Below are positions 51,839 to 60,845 of a stretch of 64,000 nt of DNA, in pieces. The stretch comes from Pseudobutyrivibrio sp. OR37. Its GTDB lineage: Bacteria; Bacillota; Clostridia; Lachnospirales; Lachnospiraceae. The first letter of the stretch is position 1; each line of letters opens with the position of its first letter. The position numbers were made by a program, and so were the translations under genes. The stretch lies in assembly GCF_900113655.1 (NCBI RefSeq), contig NZ_FOQF01000001.1:1-64000 (forward strand), given 5' to 3'. The notes beneath the pieces were generated by a model. That model was not told where the DNA came from, did not search any database, and worked only from the letters and a program-made list of their open reading frames with translations.

Positions 51839-53038
51839 TTACAAAAATGTGTCAAGAACTCTTTCGATTTTTTCTTTAAATTCGTCAACATCCTGCTCTG
51901 TAATCACAAGTGGAGGTAGTAATCTAAGTACATCTGCTCCTGCTGAAAGTACCACAAGATGCTGCTCTAACAATGCACGGCTTACAACCTCCTTTACTGG
52001 AATAGTAAGAACAAGTCCTTGCATTAAGCCAAGACCTCTTCGTTCTGTAATAAAATCGTATTTTTCAACAATTCTGTCCAAGGTCTGCTCCAAGTAAGGA
52101 GTAATTTGATTTACATGTTCAATCAGCTTATAATCCTCAAACATGTCAAAAACCTGTGATACTGCAGCTGTACAAAGAGGATTGCCACCGTAGGTTGTTC
52201 CATGGTCTCCAGGAACTAATGAATTTTCAGCCACTTCCTGTGTAACTGCAAAGGCACCGATTGGAACACCGTTTCCTAAAGCTTTTGCAGTGGTTAAAAT
52301 ATCCGGGCGAATTCCGTACTGCTCATAGGCGTACATGGTTCCTGTTCTACCCATACCACATTGAACCTCGTCAAGGATTAACAGAATACCCTCCTCATCA
52401 CAAAGCTTCCTCACCTTTGTAAGGAATTCCTTGTCGGCAGGATAAAGTCCTCCTTCTCCCTGCACCGTTTCAAGAATTATAGCGCAGGTATTATCTGTAA
52501 GATTGGCTAGCACACTTCCAAAATCATTGAAGGATGCAAACCTAACACCTGACATTAAAGGATAAAATGGCTCACGGTAATGCTCCGTTCCAGTGACTGA
52601 AAGTGAGCCGACGGTTCGACCGTGGAAGGAATTTTCCATAGCAATAATTTCGTATGCCCCCGCCCCTCTTTTAGTATATGCATATTTTTTTGCTGTTTTT
52701 AGAGCTCCCTCAATAGCCTCGGCACCTGAATTAGTAAAGAATACCTTATCCATTCCAGAAGCCTTACACAGCTTTTCTGCTGCCTCTATCATAGGCTGAT
52801 GATAATAAAGATTAGATGTATGAGTAATTCTTTTTAGCTGAGTAATCAAAGCATTCTCATAATCTTCATTGCCATATCCAAATGCCATTACACCAATGCC
52901 CGATGCAAAATCCAAATATTCTTCATCCACCTCATCGTAAAGATGTACGCCCTTTCCATAATCAAAAACTACTGGAAATCTGTTGTATACATGAAAGAGG
53001 CTTTCTTCTGCCTGTTCTATCATCTGCTTTTTATTCAT
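51839..53038 (-). CDS. argD: Acetylornithine aminotransferase
   Basis: PLP enzyme making N-acetylornithine from the semialdehyde. 399 residues; [15 protein letters not shown] (about 96-110), NSFHGRT, the Asp motif [14 protein letters not shown] and the PLP lysine in TTAKALGNG. It overlaps argB by eight bases at the end of the argC-GNAT-argJ-argB-argD operon. The same enzyme class can act in lysine synthesis; context favours arginine. Confidence 0.94.
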   Translation of the reverse strand: MNKKQMIEQAEESLFHVYNRFPVVFDYGKGVHLYDEVDEEYLDFASGIGVMAFGYGNEDYENALITQLKRITHTSNLYYHQPMIEAAEKLCKASGMDKVFFTNSGAEAIEGALKTAKKYAYTKRGAGAYEIIAMENSFHGRTVGSLSVTGTEHYREPFYPLMSGVRFASFNDFGSVLANLTDNTCAIILETVQGEGGLYPADKEFLTKVRKLCDEEGILLILDEVQCGMGRTGTMYAYEQYGIRPDILTTAKALGNGVPIGAFAVTQEVAENSLVPGDHGTTYGGNPLCTAAVSQVFDMFEDYKLIEHVNQITPYLEQTLDRIVEKYDFITERRGLGLMQGLVLTIPVKEVVSRALLEQHLVVLSAGADVLRLLPPLVITEQDVDEFKEKIERVLDTFL

Positions 53039-53939
53039 TGTAGTACCTCGTATCCTTGTCTCCTATGATTGCTGTTCCAATACCTTTGTTTGTAAAGATT
53101 TCAAGAAGTAAGCAGTGTGCAATTCTGCCATCCAAAATATGGACTCTTGAAACGCCCTGTTCAATTGCCTCAATACAATTGTTTAATTTAGGAAGCATTC
53201 CACCGCCAATAAATCCATCTCCAATTAAAGCCTTTGCTTCTTCCACTGAAAGCTCTGAAATTAAGGTATCAGGGTCATCCTTGTCCTTGTAAACACCCTC
53301 GATATCAGTAAGGAATGCCAGCTTTTCAGCATTAACTGCTTTTGCAATGGCACAGGCAGCATCATCAGCATTGATATTGTAGGTCGCGAAATTTTCATCC
53401 ATACCGATTGGACAAACAATTGGAAGAAAATCCTTTTCAAGTAAATCCATAATAATCTTTGGATTAACCTCTGTTATTTCTCCAACAAAGCCTATGTCCT
53501 TTCCATCAGATAGCTTCTTTTCAACCTTTAAAAGACCGCCGTCCTTTCCAGAAATACCAATAGCATTTACACCAAGAGACTGAACATTTTGAACTAGAGA
53601 CTTATTAACCTTATTTAAAACCATTTCAGCAATTTCCATGGTAGGCTCATCTGTTTTTCTAAGACCGTTTACAAATTCTGGTGTCATGCCAGTTTTTTCA
53701 ACCCACTTAGAAATCTCCTTGCCACCACCATGAACAATGATAGGCTTGAAGCCAACTAGCTTTAGAAGTGTTACATCCTGGATAACCTGCTTTTTCAGCT
53801 CCTCATCCACCATTGCACTTCCGCCGTATTTTACAACAATAATCTTGCGATTGAATCTTTGAATATATGGCAAAGCCTCAATCAAAACCTCAGCCTTGTC
53901 CATAGCCTTATCCATTACCTTTTGCATACTTACGTCCAT
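53031..53939 (-). CDS. argB: Acetylglutamate kinase
   Basis: Second step of the acetylated arginine pathway. 302 residues; [16 protein letters not shown] (about 33-48), [13 protein letters not shown] and [11 protein letters not shown] near the end. The N-terminal helix before the kinase fold is the type often linked to arginine feedback inhibition. The ATG at 53937-53939 follows GGGAGG. It lies 13 bases after argJ. Confidence 0.95.
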   Translation of the reverse strand: MDVSMQKVMDKAMDKAEVLIEALPYIQRFNRKIIVVKYGGSAMVDEELKKQVIQDVTLLKLVGFKPIIVHGGGKEISKWVEKTGMTPEFVNGLRKTDEPTMEIAEMVLNKVNKSLVQNVQSLGVNAIGISGKDGGLLKVEKKLSDGKDIGFVGEITEVNPKIIMDLLEKDFLPIVCPIGMDENFATYNINADDAACAIAKAVNAEKLAFLTDIEGVYKDKDDPDTLISELSVEEAKALIGDGFIGGGMLPKLNNCIEAIEQGVSRVHILDGRIAHCLLLEIFTNKGIGTAIIGDKDTRYYNE

Positions 53940-53952
53940 AGCATCCTCCCTG

Positions 53953-55176
53953 TTAGCTGCGATAATCTGCGTTAATCTTTACGTAATCATAAGTTAAGTC
54001 ACAGCCCCATGCTGTAGCAGAAGCACTACCTTCATGCATATCTACATAAACTGTAACTGTATCTGCCTTCATAATCTTAAGAGCTTCATCCTCGTCAAAT
54101 ACTATAGGTGTGCCCTTATCAAAAACCTTTAATGTTCCATTAACACTCTTAAAGAAAAGCTCCACATCCTCCTGATTGAATTCAGCACCAGAATAACCCA
54201 TGGCGCATAAAAATCTGCCGAAGTTGGCATCACAACCAAATATTGCAGCCTTTGAAAGATTTGAACCTACAATGGCTCTCGCCAGGGTTTTCGCATCTTC
54301 CTTTGACTTCGCATTTACGATAGTAGCTTCAAACAGCTTGCTTGCACCTTCCCCATCGGCAGCCATCTTCTTTGCCAGAGTTTCGCATACAAATGCCAAG
54401 GCCTCCTTAAAGGTACTGTAATCATTATCCTTTTCAGTAATCATTTTGTTTTCTGCCAAGCCGTTAGCCATGCAAAGCAAAGTATCATTTGTAGATGTGT
54501 CACCATCAACTGTAATCATATTGAAGGTGTCTGCCACAACTTCGCTAACCGCTTCCTGTAAAAGGGATTTTTCGATAGATAAATCTGTTCCTAAGAAAGC
54601 AAGCATAGTACACATATTAGGATGAATCATGCCTGAGCCCTTGCTCATGCCTCCTAAATGAACCATCTTGCCACCGATTTCAAACTCTACTGCAATTTCT
54701 TTATTAACAGTATCTGTAGTCATGATAGCCTTTGAGGCATCGCTACCTGCAGCTATGCTTTCATCAAGCTTTGGTGCCATTGCCTTTACACCAGCCACCA
54801 GCTTGTCCACTGGAAGCTGCATACCGATTACACCAGTAGATGCAACTGCAACTGTATCAAATGGAATGTTAAGTGCTTCCTCTACACCTTTTGCTGTTGC
54901 CTCGCAGGCATCGAAGCCTTCCTTGCCAGTGCAGGCATTTGCAATTCCAGAATTGATAACCACCGCCTGCATATTTTTGCCTGATTTTACAATATTCATG
55001 TCCCACTGAACGCAAGCCGCCTTCACCACATTACTAGTAAAGGATCCTGCACATACACATGGCACCTCAGAATAAACCATTGCCATATCAGTACGTCCCT
55101 GATATTTAATCCCAGCCGCATGGCTTGCTGCCTTAAAACCCAATGCTGCTGTTATTCCACCATTAATCTCCTTCAT
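53953..55176 (-). CDS. argJ: Glutamate N-acetyltransferase/ornithine acetyltransferase
   Basis: Recycles the acetyl group between acetylornithine and glutamate; bifunctional forms can also make acetylglutamate from acetyl-CoA. 407 residues. The self-cleavage site is [17 protein letters not shown] (about 178-194), with the nucleophilic Thr in CTML; the protein splits there into alpha and beta chains. It follows the GNAT gene by nine bases. Confidence 0.95.
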   Translation of the reverse strand: MKEINGGITAALGFKAASHAAGIKYQGRTDMAMVYSEVPCVCAGSFTSNVVKAACVQWDMNIVKSGKNMQAVVINSGIANACTGKEGFDACEATAKGVEEALNIPFDTVAVASTGVIGMQLPVDKLVAGVKAMAPKLDESIAAGSDASKAIMTTDTVNKEIAVEFEIGGKMVHLGGMSKGSGMIHPNMCTMLAFLGTDLSIEKSLLQEAVSEVVADTFNMITVDGDTSTNDTLLCMANGLAENKMITEKDNDYSTFKEALAFVCETLAKKMAADGEGASKLFEATIVNAKSKEDAKTLARAIVGSNLSKAAIFGCDANFGRFLCAMGYSGAEFNQEDVELFFKSVNGTLKVFDKGTPIVFDEDEALKIMKADTVTVYVDMHEGSASATAWGCDLTYDYVKINADYRS

Positions 55177-55185
55177 AATCTGCTC

Positions 55186-55638
55186 CTATTTATTAAATGC
55201 TATTATATTTTCATCGTTCAGGGTAAAGTCGTATACATTCAAATCCTTTCGCTCTACCCACTGTTCTGCCTGCCAAAAGCTATTTCCAAGTTGATTGTCA
55301 GTAAAGGCAACCAGCTGAATCTTTGTGATTCCTTCAGATTTAAGTCGTACCATAGCAGATGTAGCCATAGCCCTGCCGATTCCGTTTTTACGATAATTTT
55401 CGTGAACGCATACATGATAAAAGCAGCCATGTCTTCCATCATGTCCTACTAATATGCTTCCAACGATTTTGCCGTCTGCAACTGCAACAACAGAAAGACC
55501 TGTATTTCTGTCTAAGAAACGTTTTACACCTTCCTTAGAATCATCAATGCTTCGCATTGCAAATCCATGAATGGACGTCCATAAATCATAGACCTCATCA
55601 TAATCGCTGATGTCCATAGTTCTGATTGTAAAATCCAT
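55186..55638 (-). CDS. GNAT-family N-acetyltransferase inside the arginine operon
   Basis: 150 residues. MDFTIRTMDISDYDEVYDLW opens the GNAT fold, and the acetyl-CoA loop is VHENYRKNGIGRAMA (about 82-96). It lies between argC and argJ, so an acetylation role in arginine synthesis (an auxiliary acetylglutamate synthase) is possible, but the sequence does not look like ArgA and the substrate is unknown. Two starts are possible. The ATG at 55636-55638 has AGGAG five bases upstream; the ATG at 55684-55686 has AGGAGGG and would add 16 residues. I prefer the shorter because the fold begins there. Confidence 0.8.
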   Translation of the reverse strand: MDFTIRTMDISDYDEVYDLWTSIHGFAMRSIDDSKEGVKRFLDRNTGLSVVAVADGKIVGSILVGHDGRHGCFYHVCVHENYRKNGIGRAMATSAMVRLKSEGITKIQLVAFTDNQLGNSFWQAEQWVERKDLNVYDFTLNDENIIAFNK

Positions 55639-55710
55639 ATGAACTCCTAAATCTAAAGTTACGTTAAAAGAATCTTTTGTAATCATATTAGGTCCCTCCT
55701 AATTGCCGTT

Positions 55711-56763
55711 TTATGGAAACATTGGTGCAAAATCAAGTCCTGTTTTTTCATCTAAATCAAACAGTATATTCATGTTTTGAACTGCCTGGCCTGCAGCACC
55801 CTTAACTAAATTATCTAAAGCACCCATCATAATGATGCGACCAGTTCGTTCATCGATTTTACAGCTAACATCTACAAAATTGCTTCCCTCAACCCATTTG
55901 GTCTCTGGGCACTCGCCATAATCTAAAACTCTTACGAAAAATTCATCATCATACATATCGTGGTATGCCTGCATCACATCATCTTTTGTAGGAAGCTTGC
56001 CGTCTTTCTTAATAAGAGATGCATATTCAGTAACAAGGATTCCCCTATTCATTGGAACAAGATGTGGTGTGAAGTTAATCATTATCTCCTTGCCACAGGC
56101 ATAGCCTAACTGCTCTTCTATTTCTGGAGTATGTCTATGTGATGCAACTCCGTAAGCTTTTATGCTTTCGTTTACCTCGCAATACAGATTAGGAAGCTTT
56201 GCTCCTCTTCCTGCACCGCTTGTTCCAGATTTTGCATCGATGATTAAAGTAGCTGGATCAATTAAACCTGCCTTAACAAGTGGATATGCAGTAAGTATTG
56301 AACAGGTTGTGTAGCAGCCAGGGTTTGCAATAAGTCTAGCGCCCTTTTCTTTGTCTCTGTTTATTTCACAAAGACCATAAACTGCTTCTTCTATAAACTG
56401 TGGACTCATGTGCTTGATGCCATACCACTTTTCATATATAGAAACATCCTTTATACGATAGTCCGCTGATAAATCTATAGCCTTACAGTTGTTAAGAATC
56501 TCTTCTGTAAGTACCCCTGCCAAATAACCCTGTGGAGTTGCTGTGAAAATCACATCCACCTGTTTAGAAAGCTCTAAAATGTTATCATCCAAACACTTAT
56601 CTTCAACAAGTGTAAACATGTTCTTATATATAGAAGCAAATCGCTCATCTACATAGGATTTAGATCCATACCACACTATCTCAGCTTCTGGATGACTATA
56701 AAGTAGTCTCACTATTTCTGCCCCAGCGTATCCAGTCGCTCCAATAATTCCAACTTTAATCAT
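55711..56763 (-). CDS. argC: N-acetyl-gamma-glutamyl-phosphate reductase
   Basis: Third step of arginine synthesis, NADPH-dependent. 350 residues; VGIIGATGYAGAEIVRLL at the N-terminus and the catalytic Cys in ANPGCYTTCSILT (about 145-157). It is first in the argC-GNAT-argJ-argB-argD operon and divergent from argG. The start at 56761-56763 follows GGAGG; the extension to 56841 would run across the promoter's -10 and -35 (56799-56827). Confidence 0.95.
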   Translation of the reverse strand: MIKVGIIGATGYAGAEIVRLLYSHPEAEIVWYGSKSYVDERFASIYKNMFTLVEDKCLDDNILELSKQVDVIFTATPQGYLAGVLTEEILNNCKAIDLSADYRIKDVSIYEKWYGIKHMSPQFIEEAVYGLCEINRDKEKGARLIANPGCYTTCSILTAYPLVKAGLIDPATLIIDAKSGTSGAGRGAKLPNLYCEVNESIKAYGVASHRHTPEIEEQLGYACGKEIMINFTPHLVPMNRGILVTEYASLIKKDGKLPTKDDVMQAYHDMYDDEFFVRVLDYGECPETKWVEGSNFVDVSCKIDERTGRIIMMGALDNLVKGAAGQAVQNMNILFDLDEKTGLDFAPMFP

Positions 56764-56798
56764 AGCAAATTGTCCTCCAAATGAAATGTCATGTGTAA

Positions 56799-56827
56799 AT
56801 TGTATTACAATACTTTCGTTAAGTAAA
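56799..56827 (-). promoter_or_regulatory. Promoter of the argC operon
   Basis: On the minus strand the -35 is TTTACT (56822-56827), the spacer is 17 bases and the -10 is TACAAT (56799-56804). The -10 is part of a small palindrome, ATTGTA-T-TACAAT (56799-56811). Confidence 0.68.
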
Positions 56828-56857
56828 GTGTTGCGACGCAATTTTATAAATCAAAAA

Positions 56858-56871
56858 TGCATAAATATACA
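56858..56871. promoter_or_regulatory. ARG-box-like site 1 (ArgR operator candidate)
   Basis: TGCATAAATATACA is an imperfect palindrome matching the ARG-box form TGNATWWWWATNCA. It lies between the argC and argG promoters. Confidence 0.5.
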
Positions 56872-56930
56872 CGTAGTTTTAGCGTGAATCAATGTTAAAT
56901 TTACCAAATATCATTTTTATGCACTATAAT

Positions 56931-56944
56931 TGCATATATTTGCA
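56931..56944. promoter_or_regulatory. ARG-box-like site 2 (ArgR operator candidate)
   Basis: TGCATATATTTGCA resembles site 1 and lies immediately upstream of the proposed argG -35. Two boxes about 73 bp apart would suit cooperative ArgR binding over both divergent promoters. Confidence 0.5.
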
Positions 56945-56945
56945 C

Positions 56946-56974
56946 TTGTATTTTCAACTTTAATGTAGTAAAGT
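56946..56974 (+). promoter_or_regulatory. Possible argG promoter
   Basis: The -35 is TTGTAT (56946-56951), the spacer is 17 bases and the -10 is TAAAGT (56969-56974). The fit is moderate; other registers in this AT-rich stretch are possible. Confidence 0.45.
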
Positions 56975-57040
56975 ATGTATCAACAAGTCGAAAGGCTTAC
57001 AGGGAGATTTTTATAAAACACATATAAAGGAGAATTCAAC

Positions 57041-58258
57041 ATGGCACAAGAAAAAGTAATACTAGCTTATTCAGGCGGACTTGACACAACAGCCATCATT
57101 CCATGGCTCAAGGAAAACTACAATTATGAAGTTATTTGCTGCTGTATCGATTGCGGACAGGGCGAAGAATTAGACGGACTCGAAGAACGAGCTAAGCTAT
57201 CCGGCGCATCAAAGCTTTATATTGAAGATATCGTTGATGATTTCTGCGACAACTACATCGTTCCATGTGTACAGGCAGGGGCTGTATACGAAAATAAGTA
57301 TTTACTTGGAACTGCTATGGCTAGACCTGGTATTGCTGCAAAGCTTGTAGAGATTGCTCGAAAAGAAGGAGCTACTGCTATCTGTCATGGAGCTACAGGT
57401 AAAGGAAACGATCAGATTCGTTTCGAGCTTGGCATCAAAGCTCTTGCTCCAGATATTAAGATTATAGCTGCATGGCGTAGTGACAAATGGACTCTCCAGT
57501 CACGTCAGGATGAAATTGATTACTGCAAGGCTCATGGAATCGACTTACCATTTTCTGCAGACCAGTCCTACAGCCGTGACAGAAACTTATGGCACATCAG
57601 CCACGAAGGACTTGAGCTTGAAGATCCAGCTGTGGAGCCAAATTATAATCACTTACTTATGCTTACTACTCCACCAGAGAAGGCACCTGAAACACCTGAA
57701 TATGTAACTCTCACTTTTGAAAAGGGTGTTCCTACATCTGTAAACGGAAAGAAAATGAAGGTAAGCGATATTATCAAAGAGCTAAATGTTATTGGTGGCC
57801 GCAACGGAATCGGCATCATTGATATTGTAGAAAACCGTGTTGTTGGTATGAAGTCACGTGGCGTATACGAGACACCAGGCGGAACTATTCTTATGGAAGC
57901 TCACGAACAGCTTGAAGAGCTTATCCTCGACCGCGCGACATTAGAGGTTAAGAAAGAAATGGGGGCTAAGCTTGCACAGGTTTGCTACGAAGGCAAATGG
58001 TTCACACCACTTTGCGACGCTATCCAGGCCTTCGTAAAATCAACCCAGGAATATGTTACTGGTGAAGTAAAAATCAAGCTTTACAAGGGCAACATCATCA
58101 AAGCTGGCACTACTTCACCATACTCACTCTACTCAGAGTCACTTGCATCCTTCACAACTGGTGACCTTTACGACCACCACGACGCCGAAGGCTTCATCAC
58201 ACTCTGGGGCCTCCCACTAAAGGTTCGCGCCCTCAAGCTTGCTGAAGCTAGGGACTAA
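57041..58258 (+). CDS. argG: Argininosuccinate synthase
   Basis: Joins citrulline and aspartate with ATP. 405 residues; N-terminal PP-loop ILAYSGGLDTTAIIPWL, then CHGATGKGNDQIRFELG (about 115-131) and the C-terminal oligomerisation helix. AAAGGAG lies eight bases upstream of the ATG. It is divergent from argC with likely shared ArgR control; argH is 43 kb away in the window. Its last three codons (Arg-Asp-stop) lie inside the palindrome at 58250-58645 and are mirrored in the end of thiN. Confidence 0.96.
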   Translation: MAQEKVILAYSGGLDTTAIIPWLKENYNYEVICCCIDCGQGEELDGLEERAKLSGASKLYIEDIVDDFCDNYIVPCVQAGAVYENKYLLGTAMARPGIAAKLVEIARKEGATAICHGATGKGNDQIRFELGIKALAPDIKIIAAWRSDKWTLQSRQDEIDYCKAHGIDLPFSADQSYSRDRNLWHISHEGLELEDPAVEPNYNHLLMLTTPPEKAPETPEYVTLTFEKGVPTSVNGKKMKVSDIIKELNVIGGRNGIGIIDIVENRVVGMKSRGVYETPGGTILMEAHEQLEELILDRATLEVKKEMGAKLAQVCYEGKWFTPLCDAIQAFVKSTQEYVTGEVKIKLYKGNIIKAGTTSPYSLYSESLASFTTGDLYDHHDAEGFITLWGLPLKVRALKLAEARD

Positions 58259-58645
58259 CACCCACGCCCTTCGAATAAAGGGCTGACTGCTAGATATGTA
58301 TAGAGCGGACATATCCCTAAACTACTAAGCATATGTATGAACTGGATTAGGGTACATTGCTTTCACTATTACATTCGCTAAGAAAAATTAAAAAAGCAGG
58401 TTTTGCATATATAGACACCGTGGCACATTCAACATCGTGTTTCAAGTGACCACTTGCGCCGCCGTCCATGGCGGCGCATGCCTATATATTGCAAAACCTG
58501 CTTTTTATTTTTCTAAGCTCATTCCAACGTTACAGCAATGTACCCTAATCCAGTTCATACATATGCTATCCAAATATTTTATATGTCCGCTCTATACATA
58601 TCTAGCAGTCAGTAGAAATCCAAATGGGCGTGGGTGTTAGTCCCT
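58250..58645. repeat. 396-bp palindrome spanning the 3' ends of argG and thiN
   Basis: It contains three perfectly matched arm blocks: 20 bp (58250-58269 / 58626-58645), 32 bp (58283-58314 / 58581-58612) and 33 bp (58329-58361 / 58534-58566). An inner stem of 24 pairs with one bulge (58391-58414 / 58482-58506) follows. Blocks 1-2 and 2-3 are separated by segments of equal length on both arms (13/13 and 14/14 bases) but unrelated sequence. The outer block contains the stop codons of both argG and thiN. Centre 58415-58481 holds CAAGTG/CACTTG and a GC-rich hairpin GCGCCGCC/GGCGGCGC (58456-58477). It fills the whole 378-bp gap. No gene-like frame in it looks real. Confidence 0.93.
58391..58506. 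terminator. Inner stem of the palindrome acting as bidirectional terminator
   Basis: AAAAAGCAGGTTTTGCA (58391-58407) pairs perfectly with the segment 58490-58506, with a further seven pairs inside. On the plus strand it ends in TTTTT-A-TTTTT; on the minus strand it ends in TTTTTTAATTTTT. It suits both convergent genes. The 67-base loop with its own GC-rich hairpin is much larger than a normal terminator loop. Confidence 0.7.
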
Positions 58646-59299
58646 GGATTCGCATACGATTAGGTAGCCCTCGGCCACGTGGATGGTGGCGAAGTTGTCT
58701 ACGATTTCGTTGCTGACGGTGAGGGTGTTGAAGCCCTCTAAGGTGGCACGATGAAGTGGATATTTGAAGCCCTTCATGGTGACGCCATCTGCGAAGCCTG
58801 CGTATGGAAATACGGATATGTATTTGCCAAATTGGTTGCCCTTTTCTAGTTCTAAAGTCCAACCTGGGGCAAGCATAAGGATGTAGTTGCGCTCGTCCAC
58901 AAGAATAACATCACGGTCATGCTTTAGGCCAAGGCCAAGAAGGTTGATGTTTCCTAGGGTGTGGTCTATCCGGGCGCCAGTGCCTCCTAAGATATATATT
59001 TCATCGGTATTTTTGGTACGTTTAAAAGCTAGGCGTAAAGCAAATTCGGTGTCTGTATCGTCCTTGATAGGATTAAGCCTTATCACCTCAGCTCCTGTGT
59101 TTTCTATTTTCTTGTATGCATCATCTGAAATAGAATCAAAATCGCCTACTACAATATCTGGATTAACTCCCAGCGATAAGCAGGATTCAAAACCACTGTC
59201 GCAAGCAATAAATAAAGTCTTATCAAATGAGTGGTCCGCTATAAATCCTTTAGCAAATTCAGGATTAAGCTTACCTCCTGCTATTATAAAAACTATCAT
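58637..59299 (-). CDS. thiN: Thiamine pyrophosphokinase
   Basis: Transfers pyrophosphate from ATP to thiamine to make thiamine diphosphate, the cofactor of Dxs in this window. 220 residues; ACDSGFESCLSLGVNPDIVVGDFDSIS (about 33-58), KDDTDTEFAL and GGTGARIDHTLGN. Its ATG overlaps the rpe stop by four bases. It is last in the rlmN-prpC-pknB-rsgA-rpe-thiN block. The end (SRD-stop) lies in the palindrome and matches argG's end (ARD-stop). Confidence 0.93.
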   Translation of the reverse strand: MIVFIIAGGKLNPEFAKGFIADHSFDKTLFIACDSGFESCLSLGVNPDIVVGDFDSISDDAYKKIENTGAEVIRLNPIKDDTDTEFALRLAFKRTKNTDEIYILGGTGARIDHTLGNINLLGLGLKHDRDVILVDERNYILMLAPGWTLELEKGNQFGKYISVFPYAGFADGVTMKGFKYPLHRATLEGFNTLTVSNEIVDNFATIHVAEGYLIVCESRD

Positions 59300-59949
59300 C
59301 TCATTTTCTCCAATAGTACTTCGGCGTTAGCTTTAACATCACCCTTGAATACGGCCGAGCCTGCTACGATGATATTGGCACCTGCATCAAGTGCATAATC
59401 AATGGTGTCTATGTTAATACCACCGTCAACCTCAATATCAATCTTTGCCCCAACCTGATTGCAAAGCTCTGTAAGCTCACGAACCTTGTGTATAGTATAA
59501 GGTATCAGCTTTTGGCCACCAAAGCCTGGATTAACTGTCATAATAAGAACCATGTCTACCTTATCAAGCACGTGCTTAATAGTAGAAACTGGTGTAGCTG
59601 GATTTAAAGCTACTCCAGCCATAGCTCCACATGATTTAATCAAATCAATTGTAGCATCAAGATGCTTGCAGGCTTCAGCATGAACTGTGATAATATCTGC
59701 TCCTGCCTCTGCAAAATCCCTAATGTATCTTTCAGGATCAACAATCATAAGATGTACATCAAATAATCTATCAGTGTACTTTCGAATGCTCTTAAGTACT
59801 GGCATTCCATAGCTGATACTTGGCACAAAAACCCCGTCCATCACATCAAAATGAACATATTGTGCGCCAGCCTCATCGATAAGCTCAAGCTGTTCCTTTA
59901 ATACCCCGAAATCAGCCGATAAAATTGATGGTGCTAAGCATTTTTCCAT
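59296..59949 (-). CDS. rpe: Ribulose-phosphate 3-epimerase
   Basis: Interconverts ribulose-5-phosphate and xylulose-5-phosphate. 217 residues; APSILSADFGVLKEQL at the start, HFDVMDGVFVPSISYG, MTVNPGFGGQKLIP and DGGINIDTI. The ATG at 59947-59949 follows AGGTGAT by five bases; a GTG nine bases farther upstream overlaps the rsgA stop and is less likely. Confidence 0.94.
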   Translation of the reverse strand: MEKCLAPSILSADFGVLKEQLELIDEAGAQYVHFDVMDGVFVPSISYGMPVLKSIRKYTDRLFDVHLMIVDPERYIRDFAEAGADIITVHAEACKHLDATIDLIKSCGAMAGVALNPATPVSTIKHVLDKVDMVLIMTVNPGFGGQKLIPYTIHKVRELTELCNQVGAKIDIEVDGGINIDTIDYALDAGANIIVAGSAVFKGDVKANAEVLLEKMR

Positions 59950-59954
59950 ATTAA

Positions 59955-60842
59955 TCACCTATACTTGTTATTCCTTTCGTTTACCATTTCCCCATAGATT
60001 TGCAGATAGTTTTCATATCTGCTTGCTGCTATTTCTCCGTTTGCAACAGCATCTTTAACCCCGCATTTTGGTTCCTTATCATGGGCGCAACCTGTAAACT
60101 TACAGTTAGAAGCCGGTTCAATAAACTCTGGAAATAGCATATATAAATCAACCGGTTCCAGCTTAGGAACGAACAGAGACGAAAATCCTGGTGTATCCAT
60201 AATGAAGGTATCCTCTCCAAGATACAAAAGCTCGGAATGTCTTGTAGTATGCTTTCCTCTTCCAATTTTTTCTGAGACCTCTCCAGTCTCCATGGAATGA
60301 CCTTCTGTAAGCATATTTACAATGGAGCTTTTTCCAACACCTGATGGTCCTGCAACAGTTGACGTTTTACCATGTAGTACTTCCCTGATTTCATCAATTC
60401 CTTTATTCTGCTTGGCAGAACAAAAGATTACTTTATAGCCTGCTCTTTCATAGGTATTACGCATTAACTCTTCGAATCCATCATCTGCAATATCTTCCTT
60501 GTTAAAACAGATTACAATTGGAAGCTCCTGCTCTTCCATCATGCACAAAAATCTGTCTAAAAGATTAAGATTAGGCTCAGGATTCTTAGTAGCAAAAATG
60601 AGCAATGCCTGATCTACGTTTGCCACAGCCGGTCTGATAAGCTCAGACTTGCGAGGCAGTAGTTTTACTACATTGCCCGTTTTCTCCTCTTCGGAGATGA
60701 TGTCTATTTCAACATCATCCCCTACTAAAGGTTTTTTCTTTTCTTTTCTGAAGGCGCCTTTGGCCTTACATTCATAAACGCCTGCATCTATTACATAAAC
60801 ATAATAGAAGCCAGCTATTCCTTTGATAATCTTACCTGTCAT
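59955..60842 (-). CDS. rsgA: Ribosome small-subunit maturation GTPase RsgA
   Basis: Circularly permuted GTPase that checks 30S assembly. 295 residues; OB domain at the N-terminus, G4 CFNKED, G1 AGPSGVGKSSIVNML (about 165-179), G3 DTPGFSSL and the zinc knuckle CKFTGCAHDKEPKCGVKDAV near the end. It lies three bases after pknB. Confidence 0.95.
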   Translation of the reverse strand: MTGKIIKGIAGFYYVYVIDAGVYECKAKGAFRKEKKKPLVGDDVEIDIISEEEKTGNVVKLLPRKSELIRPAVANVDQALLIFATKNPEPNLNLLDRFLCMMEEQELPIVICFNKEDIADDGFEELMRNTYERAGYKVIFCSAKQNKGIDEIREVLHGKTSTVAGPSGVGKSSIVNMLTEGHSMETGEVSEKIGRGKHTTRHSELLYLGEDTFIMDTPGFSSLFVPKLEPVDLYMLFPEFIEPASNCKFTGCAHDKEPKCGVKDAVANGEIAASRYENYLQIYGEMVNERNNKYR

Positions 60843-60845
60843 ATA

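Noticed and set aside
56975-57040. T-box or other riboswitch upstream of argG
   Set aside because: The leader is short and has no specifier loop, T-box sequence or terminator.
58437-58640. 67-residue reading frame in the palindrome
   Set aside because: It is made of palindrome arm sequence, has no ribosome site and no family resemblance.
58250-58645. Classical MITE or insertion sequence
   Set aside because: Arms are far longer than usual terminal repeats, the outer edge lies inside both coding ends, and I see no target-site duplication in the flanks.
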